Source: Verrucomicrobiia bacterium (GTDB taxonomy: Bacteria > Verrucomicrobiota > Verrucomicrobiia > Limisphaerales > JADLHS01). From it: 64,000 nt of DNA. The notes under the pieces were generated by a model that made no database searches, was not told the DNA's origin, and worked only from the letters and a program-made list of their open reading frames with translations. The position numbers were made by a program, and so were the translations under genes. Numbering within the stretch: the stretch's first letter is position 1; every line of letters begins with the position of its first letter. Positions 8,838 through 17,853 of this stretch are shown here, piece by piece. The stretch lies in assembly GCA_026125285.1 (NCBI GenBank), contig JAHCLO010000028.1, forward strand, positions 24,020-88,019, given 5' to 3'.

Positions 8838-11072
8838 ATGAATGATACCGCCCTTACTGCATTGATGCATAACGCCGGCCTGTTGCTGGCGATGGTGGTG
8901 GTGTTTGACATGGTCACCAGCCGGCAGCAACTGGGCAGTAATCCCTTCCGCCAAATGCTTGCCGGAGTTCTCCTGGGAGGACTGGGCATCGGCGTGATCA
9001 TGGCCTCCTTCCAACTTGAGCCAGGTATCGTATTTGACACCCGATCCGTGTTGCTTGGCATTTCTGGCCTGTTTTTGGGCACAATCCCAACCCTGATTGC
9101 GATGGCCATGACGGCGGCGTTCCGGCTCTGGCAGGGGGGCACAGCAGCATGGACCGGGGTGGCGGTGATTCTGGCCAGTGGCGGCCTGGGCATCGCCTGG
9201 CGCCACTGTCGCCGCCGGCCTCTGACCGAAATGTCGTGGGGCGAGCTTTACGCGTTTGGCGTGGTGCTGCACCTCGTGATGCTGGCCCTAATGCTCACGC
9301 TGCCTTGGGAAAACGCGAAGCGGGTGCTGTCTGCCATTGGCCTGCCGGTGTTGCTGATCTATCCGCTGGCCACCACCGCCTTGGGATTCCTGTTGGCCAA
9401 TCGGCTTCGGCGCGAGGAGGCCATTGCGACGCTGGCGGAGAGCGAAGAACGCTTTCGCTCGTTATTCGAAAGCAGCTTGGACGGATTCCTGATCACAACT
9501 CCCGATGGCCAGGCCCTGGCGGCCAACCCCGCCGCCTGCCGGATGCTGGGCCGAACCGAGGGTGAAATCATTCAAGCGGGCCGCGGCAAGATTGTGGATC
9601 CGCAAGACCAACGGCTCGCCGGGTTGCTGGAACAACGCGCGCGCACGGGCCGGGCTTGCGGTGAGCTGACCTTGAATCGCGGCGACGGGTCGCGCTTCGA
9701 GGCCGAAATCTCCTCCGCGGTATTTCAAACCTCCTCCGGTCCCCGGACGAGCATGGTCCTTCGTGATATCACCGAGCGCAAACGCGCGGAAGCTGCATTG
9801 CAGGAGAGTGAAGAGCGACTGCGTCTGGCGACGGACGCCGCCCGGGTGGGCATTTGGGAACGCAATTTGAAGACCAACCGGCTCCAATGGTCACCCATGG
9901 CCGAACAATTGAACGGTTACGAGCCGGGCGGTTTCCCCGGCACTGAAGAAGCGTTTCAGGAACTGCTGCATCCAGATTCGCGCGCGGATTACGCCACGGC
10001 CCATCGCCGGGTGCGCGAGGGCGATGGCCTCCTCCACACGGAACTGCGTTTTCGCCTGCGCGATGGCCGCGAACGCTGGGGAATGGTTCACGGCAGATTG
10101 ATCCGCGACGAACACGGACAACCGACGCGGGTCGTCGGGGTTGACAAGGACATCACCGAACGGAAGCTGGCCGAGATAAAGTTGCAGGAAACCCTCGCCC
10201 GGCTCGAAACCTCCCACCAAGTTTTGTTGCGCGCGATTGAGGATCGCAAGGCGGCGGAGGCCCAAGTGCGGCGCATCAACGCGGAACTCGAGCAGCGGGT
10301 GTCCGACCGTACTGCCCAACTTCAAGCGGCCAACCACGAGTTGGAGGCATTCAGTTACTCCGTCTCGCACGATCTGCGCGCTCCCCTCCGGGCCATCAAC
10401 GGCTATGCCCGCATTCTGGCCGAGGACCACGGCCCAAAGCTCGACGCCGAAGGACAACGGGTGCTGGGCGTGATCCGTGATGAAGCGTTGCGCATGGGCG
10501 AACTCATTGACGACCTGCTGCAACTCTCCCGGCTTGGTCGGCAGTCGTTGAACATCGCTCCAACCGGCATGACCGGCCTGGCCCGTGAGGTTTATGAGCG
10601 ACTGAGCGCCACTGCGCCGTCGCGCCCCGTGGACTTCCGCTTGTCGCCGTTGCCGGACGCCCCGGCGGACGCCGTCTTACTGCGACAGGTGTGGGTGAAT
10701 CTGCTCGACAACGCGCTGAAATACACCCGACAGCGGGACCCCGCCGTCATCGAAGTTGCGGGCGCCATTCACGGGGATGAAGCCGTTTATTCGGTGAAGG
10801 ACAACGGGGCCGGGTTCGACATGAAATATGCCGATAAACTCTTCGGCGTGTTCCAGCGGTTGCACAACACGGCGGAATTTGAAGGAACGGGCGTGGGGCT
10901 GGCCATGGTGCAACGACTGATTCATCGCCACGGCGGCCGCGTCTGGGCCGAGGGCCGGTTGGACCGCGGCGCCTCCTTTCACTTTGCCCTGCCCCTGAAG
11001 GCGGGTGCGGGGCCGGTTTCCTCCAACGGCCGTGCGGCGATTGAAACCCTCCAACCAGAACTGAGCTTGTGA
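8838..11072 (+). CDS. Membrane PAS sensor histidine kinase
   Basis: 744 residues. Residues 1 to about 190 form six hydrophobic helices of the 5TMR-LYT type (LytS-like sensor). Two PAS domains follow: one from RFRSLFESSLDGFLITTPDG, ending in ITERKRAE, and a second PAS_3-type from WERNLKTNRLQWSP, ending in ITERKLAE. After a coiled coil comes the dimerisation domain with the phospho-accepting His in YSVSHDLRAPLRAINGY. The ATPase domain has NLLDNALKY, DNGAGFD and GTGVGLAMV. The last bases overlap the next start (GTGA), so translation is coupled to the response regulator. The signal sensed is unknown. Confidence 0.9.
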   Translation: MNDTALTALMHNAGLLLAMVVVFDMVTSRQQLGSNPFRQMLAGVLLGGLGIGVIMASFQLEPGIVFDTRSVLLGISGLFLGTIPTLIAMAMTAAFRLWQGGTAAWTGVAVILASGGLGIAWRHCRRRPLTEMSWGELYAFGVVLHLVMLALMLTLPWENAKRVLSAIGLPVLLIYPLATTALGFLLANRLRREEAIATLAESEERFRSLFESSLDGFLITTPDGQALAANPAACRMLGRTEGEIIQAGRGKIVDPQDQRLAGLLEQRARTGRACGELTLNRGDGSRFEAEISSAVFQTSSGPRTSMVLRDITERKRAEAALQESEERLRLATDAARVGIWERNLKTNRLQWSPMAEQLNGYEPGGFPGTEEAFQELLHPDSRADYATAHRRVREGDGLLHTELRFRLRDGRERWGMVHGRLIRDEHGQPTRVVGVDKDITERKLAEIKLQETLARLETSHQVLLRAIEDRKAAEAQVRRINAELEQRVSDRTAQLQAANHELEAFSYSVSHDLRAPLRAINGYARILAEDHGPKLDAEGQRVLGVIRDEALRMGELIDDLLQLSRLGRQSLNIAPTGMTGLAREVYERLSATAPSRPVDFRLSPLPDAPADAVLLRQVWVNLLDNALKYTRQRDPAVIEVAGAIHGDEAVYSVKDNGAGFDMKYADKLFGVFQRLHNTAEFEGTGVGLAMVQRLIHRHGGRVWAEGRLDRGASFHFALPLKAGAGPVSSNGRAAIETLQPELSL

Positions 11073-11557
11073 GCCACCTTCCCACACAACTCCCGCCGGT
11101 CGTTGAAATCCTGTTGGTCGAGGACAATCCGCGCGATGCCGAGTTGACCCAGCGCGCCCTGCGGCAGCATCGGGTCGTCAATGAACTGGTGTGGGTCCGC
11201 GACGGCGCGGAAGCCTTGGCCTACCTCTTCGGCGCTTCCGGCGACCCGACCGCTCACTTGAACCGCGTGCCCCGACTCATCCTGTTGGACCTCAAGCTGC
11301 CCAAGGTGGACGGCCATGAGGTATTGGCGCAGATCAAAGCCGATCCCCGCACCAAAGGCATTCCCGTGGTGATCCTGACCTCGTCGCGGGAGGAAAGCGA
11401 TTTGCATCGGGCCTATCAGTCCGGCACGAACAGCTACATCGTCAAACCCGTGGACTTTGACGGATTCGTCGAAGCCGTCCGCCAACTGGGTTTCTACTGG
11501 ATGCTCTTAAACCAGTTGCCCGCGTCCTCGAGTTCTTCAACTCCGCCAGCGCCATGA
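11069..11557 (+). CDS. Single-domain response regulator (Rcp1/CheY-like)
   Basis: 162 residues consisting of one receiver domain. The acidic pocket is EILLVEDNPRDAEL, the phospho-accepting Asp is in LILLDLKLPKVDG, the Thr is in VVILTSS and the Lys is in YIVKPVDF. The extended loop around LFGASGDPTAHLNRVPR is typical of the Rcp1-like regulators paired with PAS or phytochrome kinases. There is no DNA-binding output domain. The GTG start overlaps the stop of the kinase before it, and its stop overlaps the ATG of the hybrid kinase after it (ATGA), so the three proteins are made together and very likely form one phosphorelay. Confidence 0.9.
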   Translation: MSHLPTQLPPVVEILLVEDNPRDAELTQRALRQHRVVNELVWVRDGAEALAYLFGASGDPTAHLNRVPRLILLDLKLPKVDGHEVLAQIKADPRTKGIPVVILTSSREESDLHRAYQSGTNSYIVKPVDFDGFVEAVRQLGFYWMLLNQLPASSSSSTPPAP

Positions 11558-14544
11558 ACTACACACCAAATCCGCTACGGGAGACCGCCGCGCCGCCGCA
11601 GCCACTCCGGGTGTTGCTGGTCGAAGATTCGGACCTCGACGCCGGCCTGCTGCTGCGCGAACTGGAGCGCGCGGGCTTCGCCCCGGACTGGCAACGCGTG
11701 GCCACCGCCGCCGACCTCCAAGCCGCCTTGGCGGGCGAGCCTTGGGAAGTGGTGCTTTCCGACTATTCCATGCCGGGCTTCACGGGCTTTGACGCGCTGG
11801 AAATCGTGAAAGCCAGCAGCCAGGACCTTCCGTTCATTCTCATCTCCGGCACCGTGGGAGAGGAAACTGCCGTCAGCGCCATGAAAGCCGGCGCGCACGA
11901 TTATCTGCTGAAAGATCAACTGGCCCGATTGGGCGGAGCCGTGAAACGTGAATTACGCGACGCCGAGGTGCGTCGCGCCCGGCACCGCGCGGAAGCGGCC
12001 GCACGGGCCGCTGAAGCGGAAACCCGCCACCAGCTTAAGCTGGTCGAAGCGGCCCGCAATACCTTGTTGCGCGTGGTGGAGGACCACCAGCACACCGAGG
12101 CCAGTCTGTGGGCCGAGCGGAACTTGTTGCGCACGCTGGTGGATCACCTGCCCGTGTGCGTCTATGTCAAGGACAAGGCGGCGCGCAAAACGCTGGTCAA
12201 CGCCATGGAAGCCCGGTTTCTGGGCGTCGCCTCCGAGGCCGAGGCCGTCGGAACTGACGATGCCGCCTTCTATCCCGCGGACCAGGCGGAGGCCATGGCC
12301 GCGATTGATCGGCGAATACTGGAGTCTGGGCAACCGGAGCTTGACCGCGAAGAGTTCCTGACCCGGCCCGACGGGGAGCCAGCCTGGGTGTTGAGTTCCA
12401 AAGTGCCGCTGCGGGACGCGAACGGCAAAGTGACCGGGCTGCTGGGCATCAGTGTGGACATTACCGCCCGCAAGCTGGCAGAGGCGACCATGCGTCGCCG
12501 GCTGGCCTGCGAACACGCAGCCGCGGATTGCATGAGCTTGATGGTGCAAACAACCGACCCTGCGGAATGTTTCCCGCGGGTACTGGCCCTCCTGCGCACG
12601 GCGGTGGGCATCAGCCGCAGTTACATTTTCCGCAACGAGGAATCGCCCGAGGCGGGCTGGTGCATGACTTATAGCTACGAGGATGTCGCCGAAGGAATCG
12701 CGCCGCAGTTGCCGAATCCCCGATTACAGCACGCCCCGTACGCCGAGGTGGCGCCCTCGTTGCTTCCCGTTTTGCAGGCCCGCCAGCCGTTTGCCCGGCT
12801 GGTGCAGGAACTCTCCGATCCGGAACGCGCGCTCCTCACCGCACAGGGTGTGCAGTCCGTTCTCATCCTCCCCATCTTCTGCGGCACGCGGTTTTGGGGC
12901 TTCATTGGCTTTGACGATTGCGTGACGGCCCGGCATTGGGATACGGATGACATCAAGCTCCTCCAAGTGGTTGCCGACGGCATTGGTGTAACCCTGCACC
13001 GCCAGGAGGCGGAGGCGCAACTGCGCCTGCAAAGCAGCGCGCTCGAAGCCGCTGCCAACGCCATTGTGATTACTGACTGCAACGGCGTCATTCAATGGGC
13101 CAACCCCGCCTTCACCACCTTCACCGGCTACACCCCGGCAGAGGCGTTGGGCCGCCAACCAGGTGAACTCCTCAAGTCCGGCCAACACGACGATACTTTC
13201 TATCATGCCATGTGGGACACGATTCTCGCGGGCCAAATCTGGCAGGGCGAGATTATCAACCGGCGCAAGGACGGCAGCCTCTACACGGAGGAACTCACCA
13301 TCACGCCTTTGAAAGATCCGTCCGGAGCCATCACGCATTTCATCGCGGTGAAACAAGACGTCACCCAGCGCAAGGCCCTGGAGGAGCAGTTTCGTCAGTC
13401 CCACAAGATGGAAGCCATCGGGCAGTTGGCCGGCGGCGTCGCGCACGATTTCAACAACATGCTCGCCGTGATCATGGGCAATGCCTCTTTGGTGCAGATG
13501 GGCTTGTCCCCCGAAGACCAGCAGCACGCGCTTCAGGAAATTTCCCGCGCCGGTGAACGGGCCAGCAATCTCACCCGCCAGTTGCTAACCTTCAGTCGGC
13601 GTCAAGTCCTCCAAGCCCGCCCGCTGGACCTCAACGACATTGTCTCCGGCATGGTCAAGATGCTCCACCGCATCATCGGCGAGGACATTACGCTCCAGAC
13701 CAAATTGCTGAAGGACGGCGCCCCGGTCTATGCCGATCCCGGCATGATTGAACAGGTGCTGCTCAATCTGAGTGTCAACGCCCGGGACGCCATGCTCAAC
13801 GGCGGCGAACTGGCCATCTCACTCGCCCGCGTTCACTACGAACCCTCCGCCAGTCTCCAGCCACTGATCCAGCCCGGCGAATTTATCCGCCTGAGCGTTC
13901 GCGACACCGGCTGCGGGATCGCCCCGGAACACCTGCCAAAGATTTTTGATCCGTTTTACACGACCAAGGACGTGGGCAAAGGGACCGGCCTCGGACTGGC
14001 CACGGTGCATGGCATCGTCAAACAACATCAGGGTTGGGTGGAAGTGGACACTCACCCCGGCACGGGCACCACCTTTCACGTTTACCTGCCGCGGCTGGCG
14101 GACCCGCGGCAGCTTCAGGCCGCCGACCAGGAAGCCACCCACGTGCGCGGCGGCAACGAGAAGATTCTGCTGGTCGAAGACGAGGCCGCCGTGAGAACCC
14201 TCACCACCCGCGTACTGAAACGCTACGGTTACCAGGTCTTTGAGGCCGCCAATGGTCTGGAGGCAATTTCCATCTGGCAGGACCAACATGGCGAGGTGGA
14301 CCTCCTGCTCACGGACATTGTGATGCCGGAAGGTATGTCCGGTCGGCAGCTCGCCGACCAACTGCGCGCCCTCAATCCCGCCCTCCAAATCATTTATACG
14401 AGCGGTTATCCCGGCGAGGTGGCAGGACGAGGCCTGGAATTGCGCGAAGGCGTAAACTTTCTGAAGAAACCTTTTGCCCCGCTCAGCCTCGCAAAGACGG
14501 TGCGGGCAAGTCTGGATGCGGTCGCCGAAGCGGCAACGCCCTGA
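11554..14544 (+). CDS. Hybrid sensor histidine kinase (REC-PAS-GAF-PAS-kinase-REC)
   Basis: 996 residues with no membrane segment, so cytoplasmic. Domains in order: receiver (about 18-140; VLLVEDSDLD, VLSDYSMPG, YLLKD); PAS (about 200-310); GAF (about 335-490); PAS (about 495-610, ending in DVTQRKALE); dimerisation domain with the His in GQLAGGVAHDFNNMLAVIMG; ATPase (NLSVNARDAM, DTGCGI, GTGLGLATV); C-terminal receiver (ILLVEDEAAV, LLTDIVMPEG, FLKKPF). The N-terminal receiver can take a phosphate from the upstream kinase or via the single-domain regulator. Neither end has a transcriptional output domain, so the final target lies elsewhere. Confidence 0.92.
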   Translation: MNYTPNPLRETAAPPQPLRVLLVEDSDLDAGLLLRELERAGFAPDWQRVATAADLQAALAGEPWEVVLSDYSMPGFTGFDALEIVKASSQDLPFILISGTVGEETAVSAMKAGAHDYLLKDQLARLGGAVKRELRDAEVRRARHRAEAAARAAEAETRHQLKLVEAARNTLLRVVEDHQHTEASLWAERNLLRTLVDHLPVCVYVKDKAARKTLVNAMEARFLGVASEAEAVGTDDAAFYPADQAEAMAAIDRRILESGQPELDREEFLTRPDGEPAWVLSSKVPLRDANGKVTGLLGISVDITARKLAEATMRRRLACEHAAADCMSLMVQTTDPAECFPRVLALLRTAVGISRSYIFRNEESPEAGWCMTYSYEDVAEGIAPQLPNPRLQHAPYAEVAPSLLPVLQARQPFARLVQELSDPERALLTAQGVQSVLILPIFCGTRFWGFIGFDDCVTARHWDTDDIKLLQVVADGIGVTLHRQEAEAQLRLQSSALEAAANAIVITDCNGVIQWANPAFTTFTGYTPAEALGRQPGELLKSGQHDDTFYHAMWDTILAGQIWQGEIINRRKDGSLYTEELTITPLKDPSGAITHFIAVKQDVTQRKALEEQFRQSHKMEAIGQLAGGVAHDFNNMLAVIMGNASLVQMGLSPEDQQHALQEISRAGERASNLTRQLLTFSRRQVLQARPLDLNDIVSGMVKMLHRIIGEDITLQTKLLKDGAPVYADPGMIEQVLLNLSVNARDAMLNGGELAISLARVHYEPSASLQPLIQPGEFIRLSVRDTGCGIAPEHLPKIFDPFYTTKDVGKGTGLGLATVHGIVKQHQGWVEVDTHPGTGTTFHVYLPRLADPRQLQAADQEATHVRGGNEKILLVEDEAAVRTLTTRVLKRYGYQVFEAANGLEAISIWQDQHGEVDLLLTDIVMPEGMSGRQLADQLRALNPALQIIYTSGYPGEVAGRGLELREGVNFLKKPFAPLSLAKTVRASLDAVAEAATP

Positions 14545-14584
14545 CAATTCCCGGTCAATAAAAGCCAAATTCCGGCGAGCAGGA

Positions 14585-14602
14585 CTTAGCCATTTGGCTA
14601 AG
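14585..14602. promoter_or_regulatory. Putative ArsR-family operator upstream of arsR
   Basis: An 18-base inverted repeat, CTTAGCC-ATTT-GGCTAAG, lies 16 bases before the arsR start. A related, less perfect repeat sits at the start of the permease gene (14968-14987), as expected for an autoregulated ArsR/SmtB-type repressor. Binding is inferred from position and symmetry. Confidence 0.6.
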
Positions 14603-14618
14603 TGTGCCAGCAGCGAAT

Positions 14619-14939
14619 ATGACTGCTGCATCTCTTGCGCGCTACAAGACCCAGGCCGGGATTCTCAAAGCTCTCGCGCACCCCACCCGCCTCTTCATCG
14701 TGGACGAGTTGTCCCGCGGTGAACGTTGCGTCTGCGAACTCACCGAGATGATTGGCGTCGAGATGCCCACCGTGTCGCGCCATCTCGCGTTGCTGCGCGA
14801 GGCCGGCATCTTGGAGGATGAGAAGCGTGGGGTACAGGTCTTCTACCGCCTCAAGACCCCTTGTGTGATGAACTTTTTCCAATGCGTGGCGGCGGTCAAG
14901 AGTGGGGAAGTCACCGCCGAGATTCAGCGGGCCGCCTGA
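14619..14939 (+). CDS. arsR: ArsR/SmtB-family transcriptional repressor
   Basis: 106 residues with the winged helix-turn-helix of the family: ILKALAHPTRLFIVDELSRG, then the metalloid-site segment GERCVCELTEMIGVEMPTVSRHLALLREAGIL and the wing VQVFYRL. The CVCEL motif places two Cys residues in the position that binds arsenite or antimonite in ArsR proteins; a third Cys is in KTPCVM. An in-frame ATG 15 bases upstream is possible. The gene heads the operon with the ArsP-type permease and sits directly after a palindromic operator, so it likely represses its own operon until metalloid binds. Confidence 0.9.
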   Translation: MTAASLARYKTQAGILKALAHPTRLFIVDELSRGERCVCELTEMIGVEMPTVSRHLALLREAGILEDEKRGVQVFYRLKTPCVMNFFQCVAAVKSGEVTAEIQRAA

Positions 14940-14967
14940 GCGCGGTCTTTTTTTTTTTTGAAACGAT

Positions 14968-14987
14968 ATTTAGCGAATTGACTAAAT
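14968..14987. promoter_or_regulatory. Second putative ArsR operator, overlapping the permease start
   Basis: ATTTAGCGAATTGACTAAAT is an imperfect palindrome similar to the site upstream of arsR. It overlaps the ATG of the permease gene, so bound repressor would block an internal promoter there. A run of 13 T residues lies just before it (14948-14959). Confidence 0.5.
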
Positions 14988-16290
14988 GACAACGGACTGG
15001 CGCATCGAATGGAAGCCGCTGGCCGCCATCGCGGCGGTGTTCCTGGCGTGTTTCTATTTGCCGGTTGGCGCGCCGCGCTTCGACGAGGCGGTGCGCGAGT
15101 CGCTGGAACTCGTCAAGTGGTATGCCCGCGAGCACGTCATCCCGTGCCTGATTCCGGCGTTCTTCATCGCGGGGGCGATTGGCGTATTCGTGAGCCAGTC
15201 GTCGGTGATGAAATATCTCGGACCAAAAGCAAACAAGGCGCTGGCGTATGGCGTCGCGTCGGTGTCGGGGACGATTCTCGCCGTGTGTTCCTGCACGGTG
15301 TTGCCGCTGTTCGCGGGCATCTGGCGCATGGGCGCGGGACTCGGACCCGCCACGGCGTTCCTGTATGCCGGCCCGGCGATCAATGTGCTCGCCATCATTC
15401 TCACGGCGCGTGTGCTCGGGTTGGAACTCGGTATCGCGCGAGCCGTGGGCGCAATCATCTTCAGCGTCGTTATCGGGCTGGCGATGCACTTCATCTTCCG
15501 CAAAGAGGAACAGGCCAAAGCGGAGGCTGCCGCGCGATCCCCGGAGCTCGAGGTCAAACGGCCGCTGGGGCAAACCGTGCTCTATTTCGCGGCGATGATC
15601 GCGATTCTGGTCTTCGTCAACTGGGGCAGGCCAGCAGGCGATGGCGGGATCTGGCATGCGGTCTGGACGTGGAAGTGGCCGCTCACAGCGGCGTTTGGCG
15701 TAGCGCTGGGTTTCATGCTCGTGCGCTGGATTCGGATGGCCTGGTGGAAAGTGACATTGATCGCTGTGCCCACGGTCGTGCTGGCGCTCGCGTTTCCGCA
15801 GCAACCGATGCTGGCCTTTGTCATGGGCGCGATCGGCTTGTCGGTGGTCACCAGCACGAGCGCTGGCGAAGCAGGCGAATGGTTCGCGTCCACATGGACG
15901 TTCGCGAAACAAATTCTGCCGCTGCTCCTCATCGGGGTGCTGGCGGCGGGCTTGCTACTGGGTCGCCCCGGTCACGAAGGGCTGATTCCGAATGCCTGGG
16001 TCACCCAGCTCGTGGGTGGCAATTCGCTTTGGGCAAACTTCTTCGCGGCTGTCGTCGGAGCGTTCATGTATTTCGCCACGTTGACGGAAGTTCCCATTCT
16101 CCAGGGCTTGATTGGCAGCGGCATGGGCAAAGGGCCGGCGCTGGCGCTGTTGCTGGCGGGCCCGGCGTTGTCGCTGCCCAACATGCTCGTGCTACGTGGC
16201 TTCATGGGTGCGAAGAAGACCGCGGTATTCTGCGCCCTCGTGGTCGTGATGGCCACCTTCAGCGGAATGATTTTCGGAGCACTGTTTTAA
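14986..16290 (+). CDS. ArsP-type (DUF318) membrane permease
   Basis: 434 residues with about ten transmembrane helices. The paired conserved segments of the DUF318/ArsP family are present: PCLIPAFFIAGAIGVFVSQ, ASVSGTILAVCSCTVLPLFAG (with a Cys-Ser-Cys motif), TAFLYAGPAINV and, in the second half, YFATLTEVPILQGL and LLLAGPALSLPNML. ArsP proteins export organoarsenicals such as trivalent methylarsenite; other members move different thiophilic metals. The ATG overlaps an ArsR-type operator. The neighbours are all thiol-redox proteins, which supports a role with thiol-reactive metalloids. Confidence 0.85.
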   Translation: MTTDWRIEWKPLAAIAAVFLACFYLPVGAPRFDEAVRESLELVKWYAREHVIPCLIPAFFIAGAIGVFVSQSSVMKYLGPKANKALAYGVASVSGTILAVCSCTVLPLFAGIWRMGAGLGPATAFLYAGPAINVLAIILTARVLGLELGIARAVGAIIFSVVIGLAMHFIFRKEEQAKAEAAARSPELEVKRPLGQTVLYFAAMIAILVFVNWGRPAGDGGIWHAVWTWKWPLTAAFGVALGFMLVRWIRMAWWKVTLIAVPTVVLALAFPQQPMLAFVMGAIGLSVVTSTSAGEAGEWFASTWTFAKQILPLLLIGVLAAGLLLGRPGHEGLIPNAWVTQLVGGNSLWANFFAAVVGAFMYFATLTEVPILQGLIGSGMGKGPALALLLAGPALSLPNMLVLRGFMGAKKTAVFCALVVVMATFSGMIFGALF

Positions 16291-16313
16291 CCACCAAAGA
16301 AAGGACACATCTC

Positions 16314-16574
16314 ATGCAACTACTCGTTATTGGACCCGGCTGCGCCAAGTGCAAGACCCTGGCGCAGTTCACGGAACAGGCCGTCAATGAACTCGGGGTG
16401 ACCGCCGAGATCAACAAGGTCACGGACCTCAAACAAATCATGGCCCTGGGCGTGATGGTGACGCCCGCCCTGGCAATCAACGGCTCAATCAAGGTTACCG
16501 GCAAAGTGCCGAGCGTAACGGAACTCAAGAATCTCCTCAGTCAAGCAGCGACAGTGGAGAAGGTTGGCCAATGA
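16314..16574 (+). CDS. Small redox-active disulfide protein (thioredoxin fold)
   Basis: 86 residues with the thioredoxin fold. The motif GPGCAKCKTL near the N-terminus is the CxxC active site of the MTH895/TM0996-type redox-active disulfide protein 2 family. The cis-Pro loop is VMVTPALAING. These small proteins are often encoded next to DUF318/ArsP permeases and may pass reducing equivalents or bind metalloid. A good ribosome site (AAAGGA) lies 8-10 bases before the ATG at 16314, and the gene follows the permease by 23 bases. Confidence 0.88.
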   Translation: MQLLVIGPGCAKCKTLAQFTEQAVNELGVTAEINKVTDLKQIMALGVMVTPALAINGSIKVTGKVPSVTELKNLLSQAATVEKVGQ

Positions 16575-16601
16575 TGCGGGAAGCGGGAAAGGGAATGAGC
16601 C

Positions 16602-17852
16602 ATGAATACTCCAGTTAGAATCCTCATCCTCGCGGCATTGGCCGTGGTGGTGGCGGTGGCGGTAGTACTTAAACCGCGCCAGTCGCCCGATGAACCGGCG
16701 GCCGTATCCGCAATCGCCGCCGCGAATCTGCCCAAGCTCCTCGATCTGGGCGCGGACAAATGCGTTCCGTGCAAAATGATGAAGCCGATCTTGGACGACT
16801 TGAAAGCGAACTACGCCGACCGGTTCATCACGGAGTTCATTGACGTGTGGAAGAATCCCGCCGCGGGCAAGCAACACGGCGTAGAGATTATTCCAACGCA
16901 AATCTTCTTTGACGCCGATGGCAAGGAGCGATTCCGCCACATCGGGTTCTATGGCAAGGAGGACATCCTCGGCAAGTGGCGTGAACTGGGCGTCGCGGTG
17001 GGCGCGGACGGCGGGGCAGCGATCGCGCGCGAAGCCCCCGTCGCGCCGGATGTCCGTCCGCGCGAGCAGGTCTGTTTCCTCTGCGACGGGGACGTGAACC
17101 CTCAGAAAAGAACGGTAGTGAAAGGTGATACGGAGCAACGCATCCTGTGTTCACCGCACTGCTACTTCATCTACTTCTCGAGCATCGTCGGCGCCGAGCC
17201 GAAGATCGAAGATGCAAAGGTCAGTGTCGCGGATTGGGCGGCGGGCGGCCTGATACCCGCCGCGGGTGCGACGTATCTTTACGGCCTCGATGCGCAGGGC
17301 CGGCCCACTATCAAGGCCTTTGCCGACAAAGCTGCGGCGGCGAAGGAACAGCAAGCCAGCGCTGGCAATGTGGTGACGTGGGATGTGCTGCGCGGGAAGG
17401 AACTCGCGACGCGCTGTGCGTTTTGTGATCGCGCTGTCTATCCCGAGGACGCCTGTGCGGTGAAATTCGGCGCGACGCGCGGCTACGGCTGCTGCACACA
17501 TTGTTCGCTCGGCGTTGCGGCGCGGCTCAAGCAGGACATTGAAGTCGAAGCGAAGGACGGCCTGACCGGGGAGGTCATTCGGGTGAAAACGTTGGATGGG
17601 CAAATCGCGGCGTTGGAGCCTGCCACGGCCGTCGCTTGGTTTGCCCAGAAGAAGAACGCGGAGGGCCAGTGGGTTTCTGCCGGTTGCTTCAAGCAAGGTT
17701 TCTTCGTGGACCAAACCAACCTGCAAAAATGGCTCGACTCGCGCCCGGCCATGACGGGCCGCCAGATCACGATTGCCCAGGCGCTGGCCGACAAAATGAA
17801 ACTCTCGCCGGAACAAATCGCCAAGGCGTGCAAGCTGGGGGAGTGCAAGTGA
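16602..17852 (+). CDS. Membrane-anchored thioredoxin with NosL-like C-terminal region
   Basis: 416 residues. An N-terminal membrane anchor (about 6-24) leads to a thioredoxin domain with the active site GADKCVPCKMMKP and cis-Pro in VEIIPTQIFF. The second half has two Cys-rich modules, VCFLCDGDVNPQ...CSPHC and RCAFCDRAVYP...GCCTHC, each resembling NosL/MerB-like metal or thiol sites; I infer these from Cys spacing. The C-terminus ends CKLGECK. The protein would act outside the cytoplasmic membrane, fed with electrons by the CcdA-like protein encoded one base after its stop. The exact substrate is unknown. Confidence 0.75.
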   Translation: MNTPVRILILAALAVVVAVAVVLKPRQSPDEPAAVSAIAAANLPKLLDLGADKCVPCKMMKPILDDLKANYADRFITEFIDVWKNPAAGKQHGVEIIPTQIFFDADGKERFRHIGFYGKEDILGKWRELGVAVGADGGAAIAREAPVAPDVRPREQVCFLCDGDVNPQKRTVVKGDTEQRILCSPHCYFIYFSSIVGAEPKIEDAKVSVADWAAGGLIPAAGATYLYGLDAQGRPTIKAFADKAAAAKEQQASAGNVVTWDVLRGKELATRCAFCDRAVYPEDACAVKFGATRGYGCCTHCSLGVAARLKQDIEVEAKDGLTGEVIRVKTLDGQIAALEPATAVAWFAQKKNAEGQWVSAGCFKQGFFVDQTNLQKWLDSRPAMTGRQITIAQALADKMKLSPEQIAKACKLGECK

Positions 17853-17853
17853 C

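Noticed and set aside
15009..16313. The upstream part of a 521-codon frame in the permease region
   Set aside because: Only its end, from 16314, is a real gene (small disulfide protein). The part that overlaps the permease is an Arg/Gly/Ala-rich shadow.
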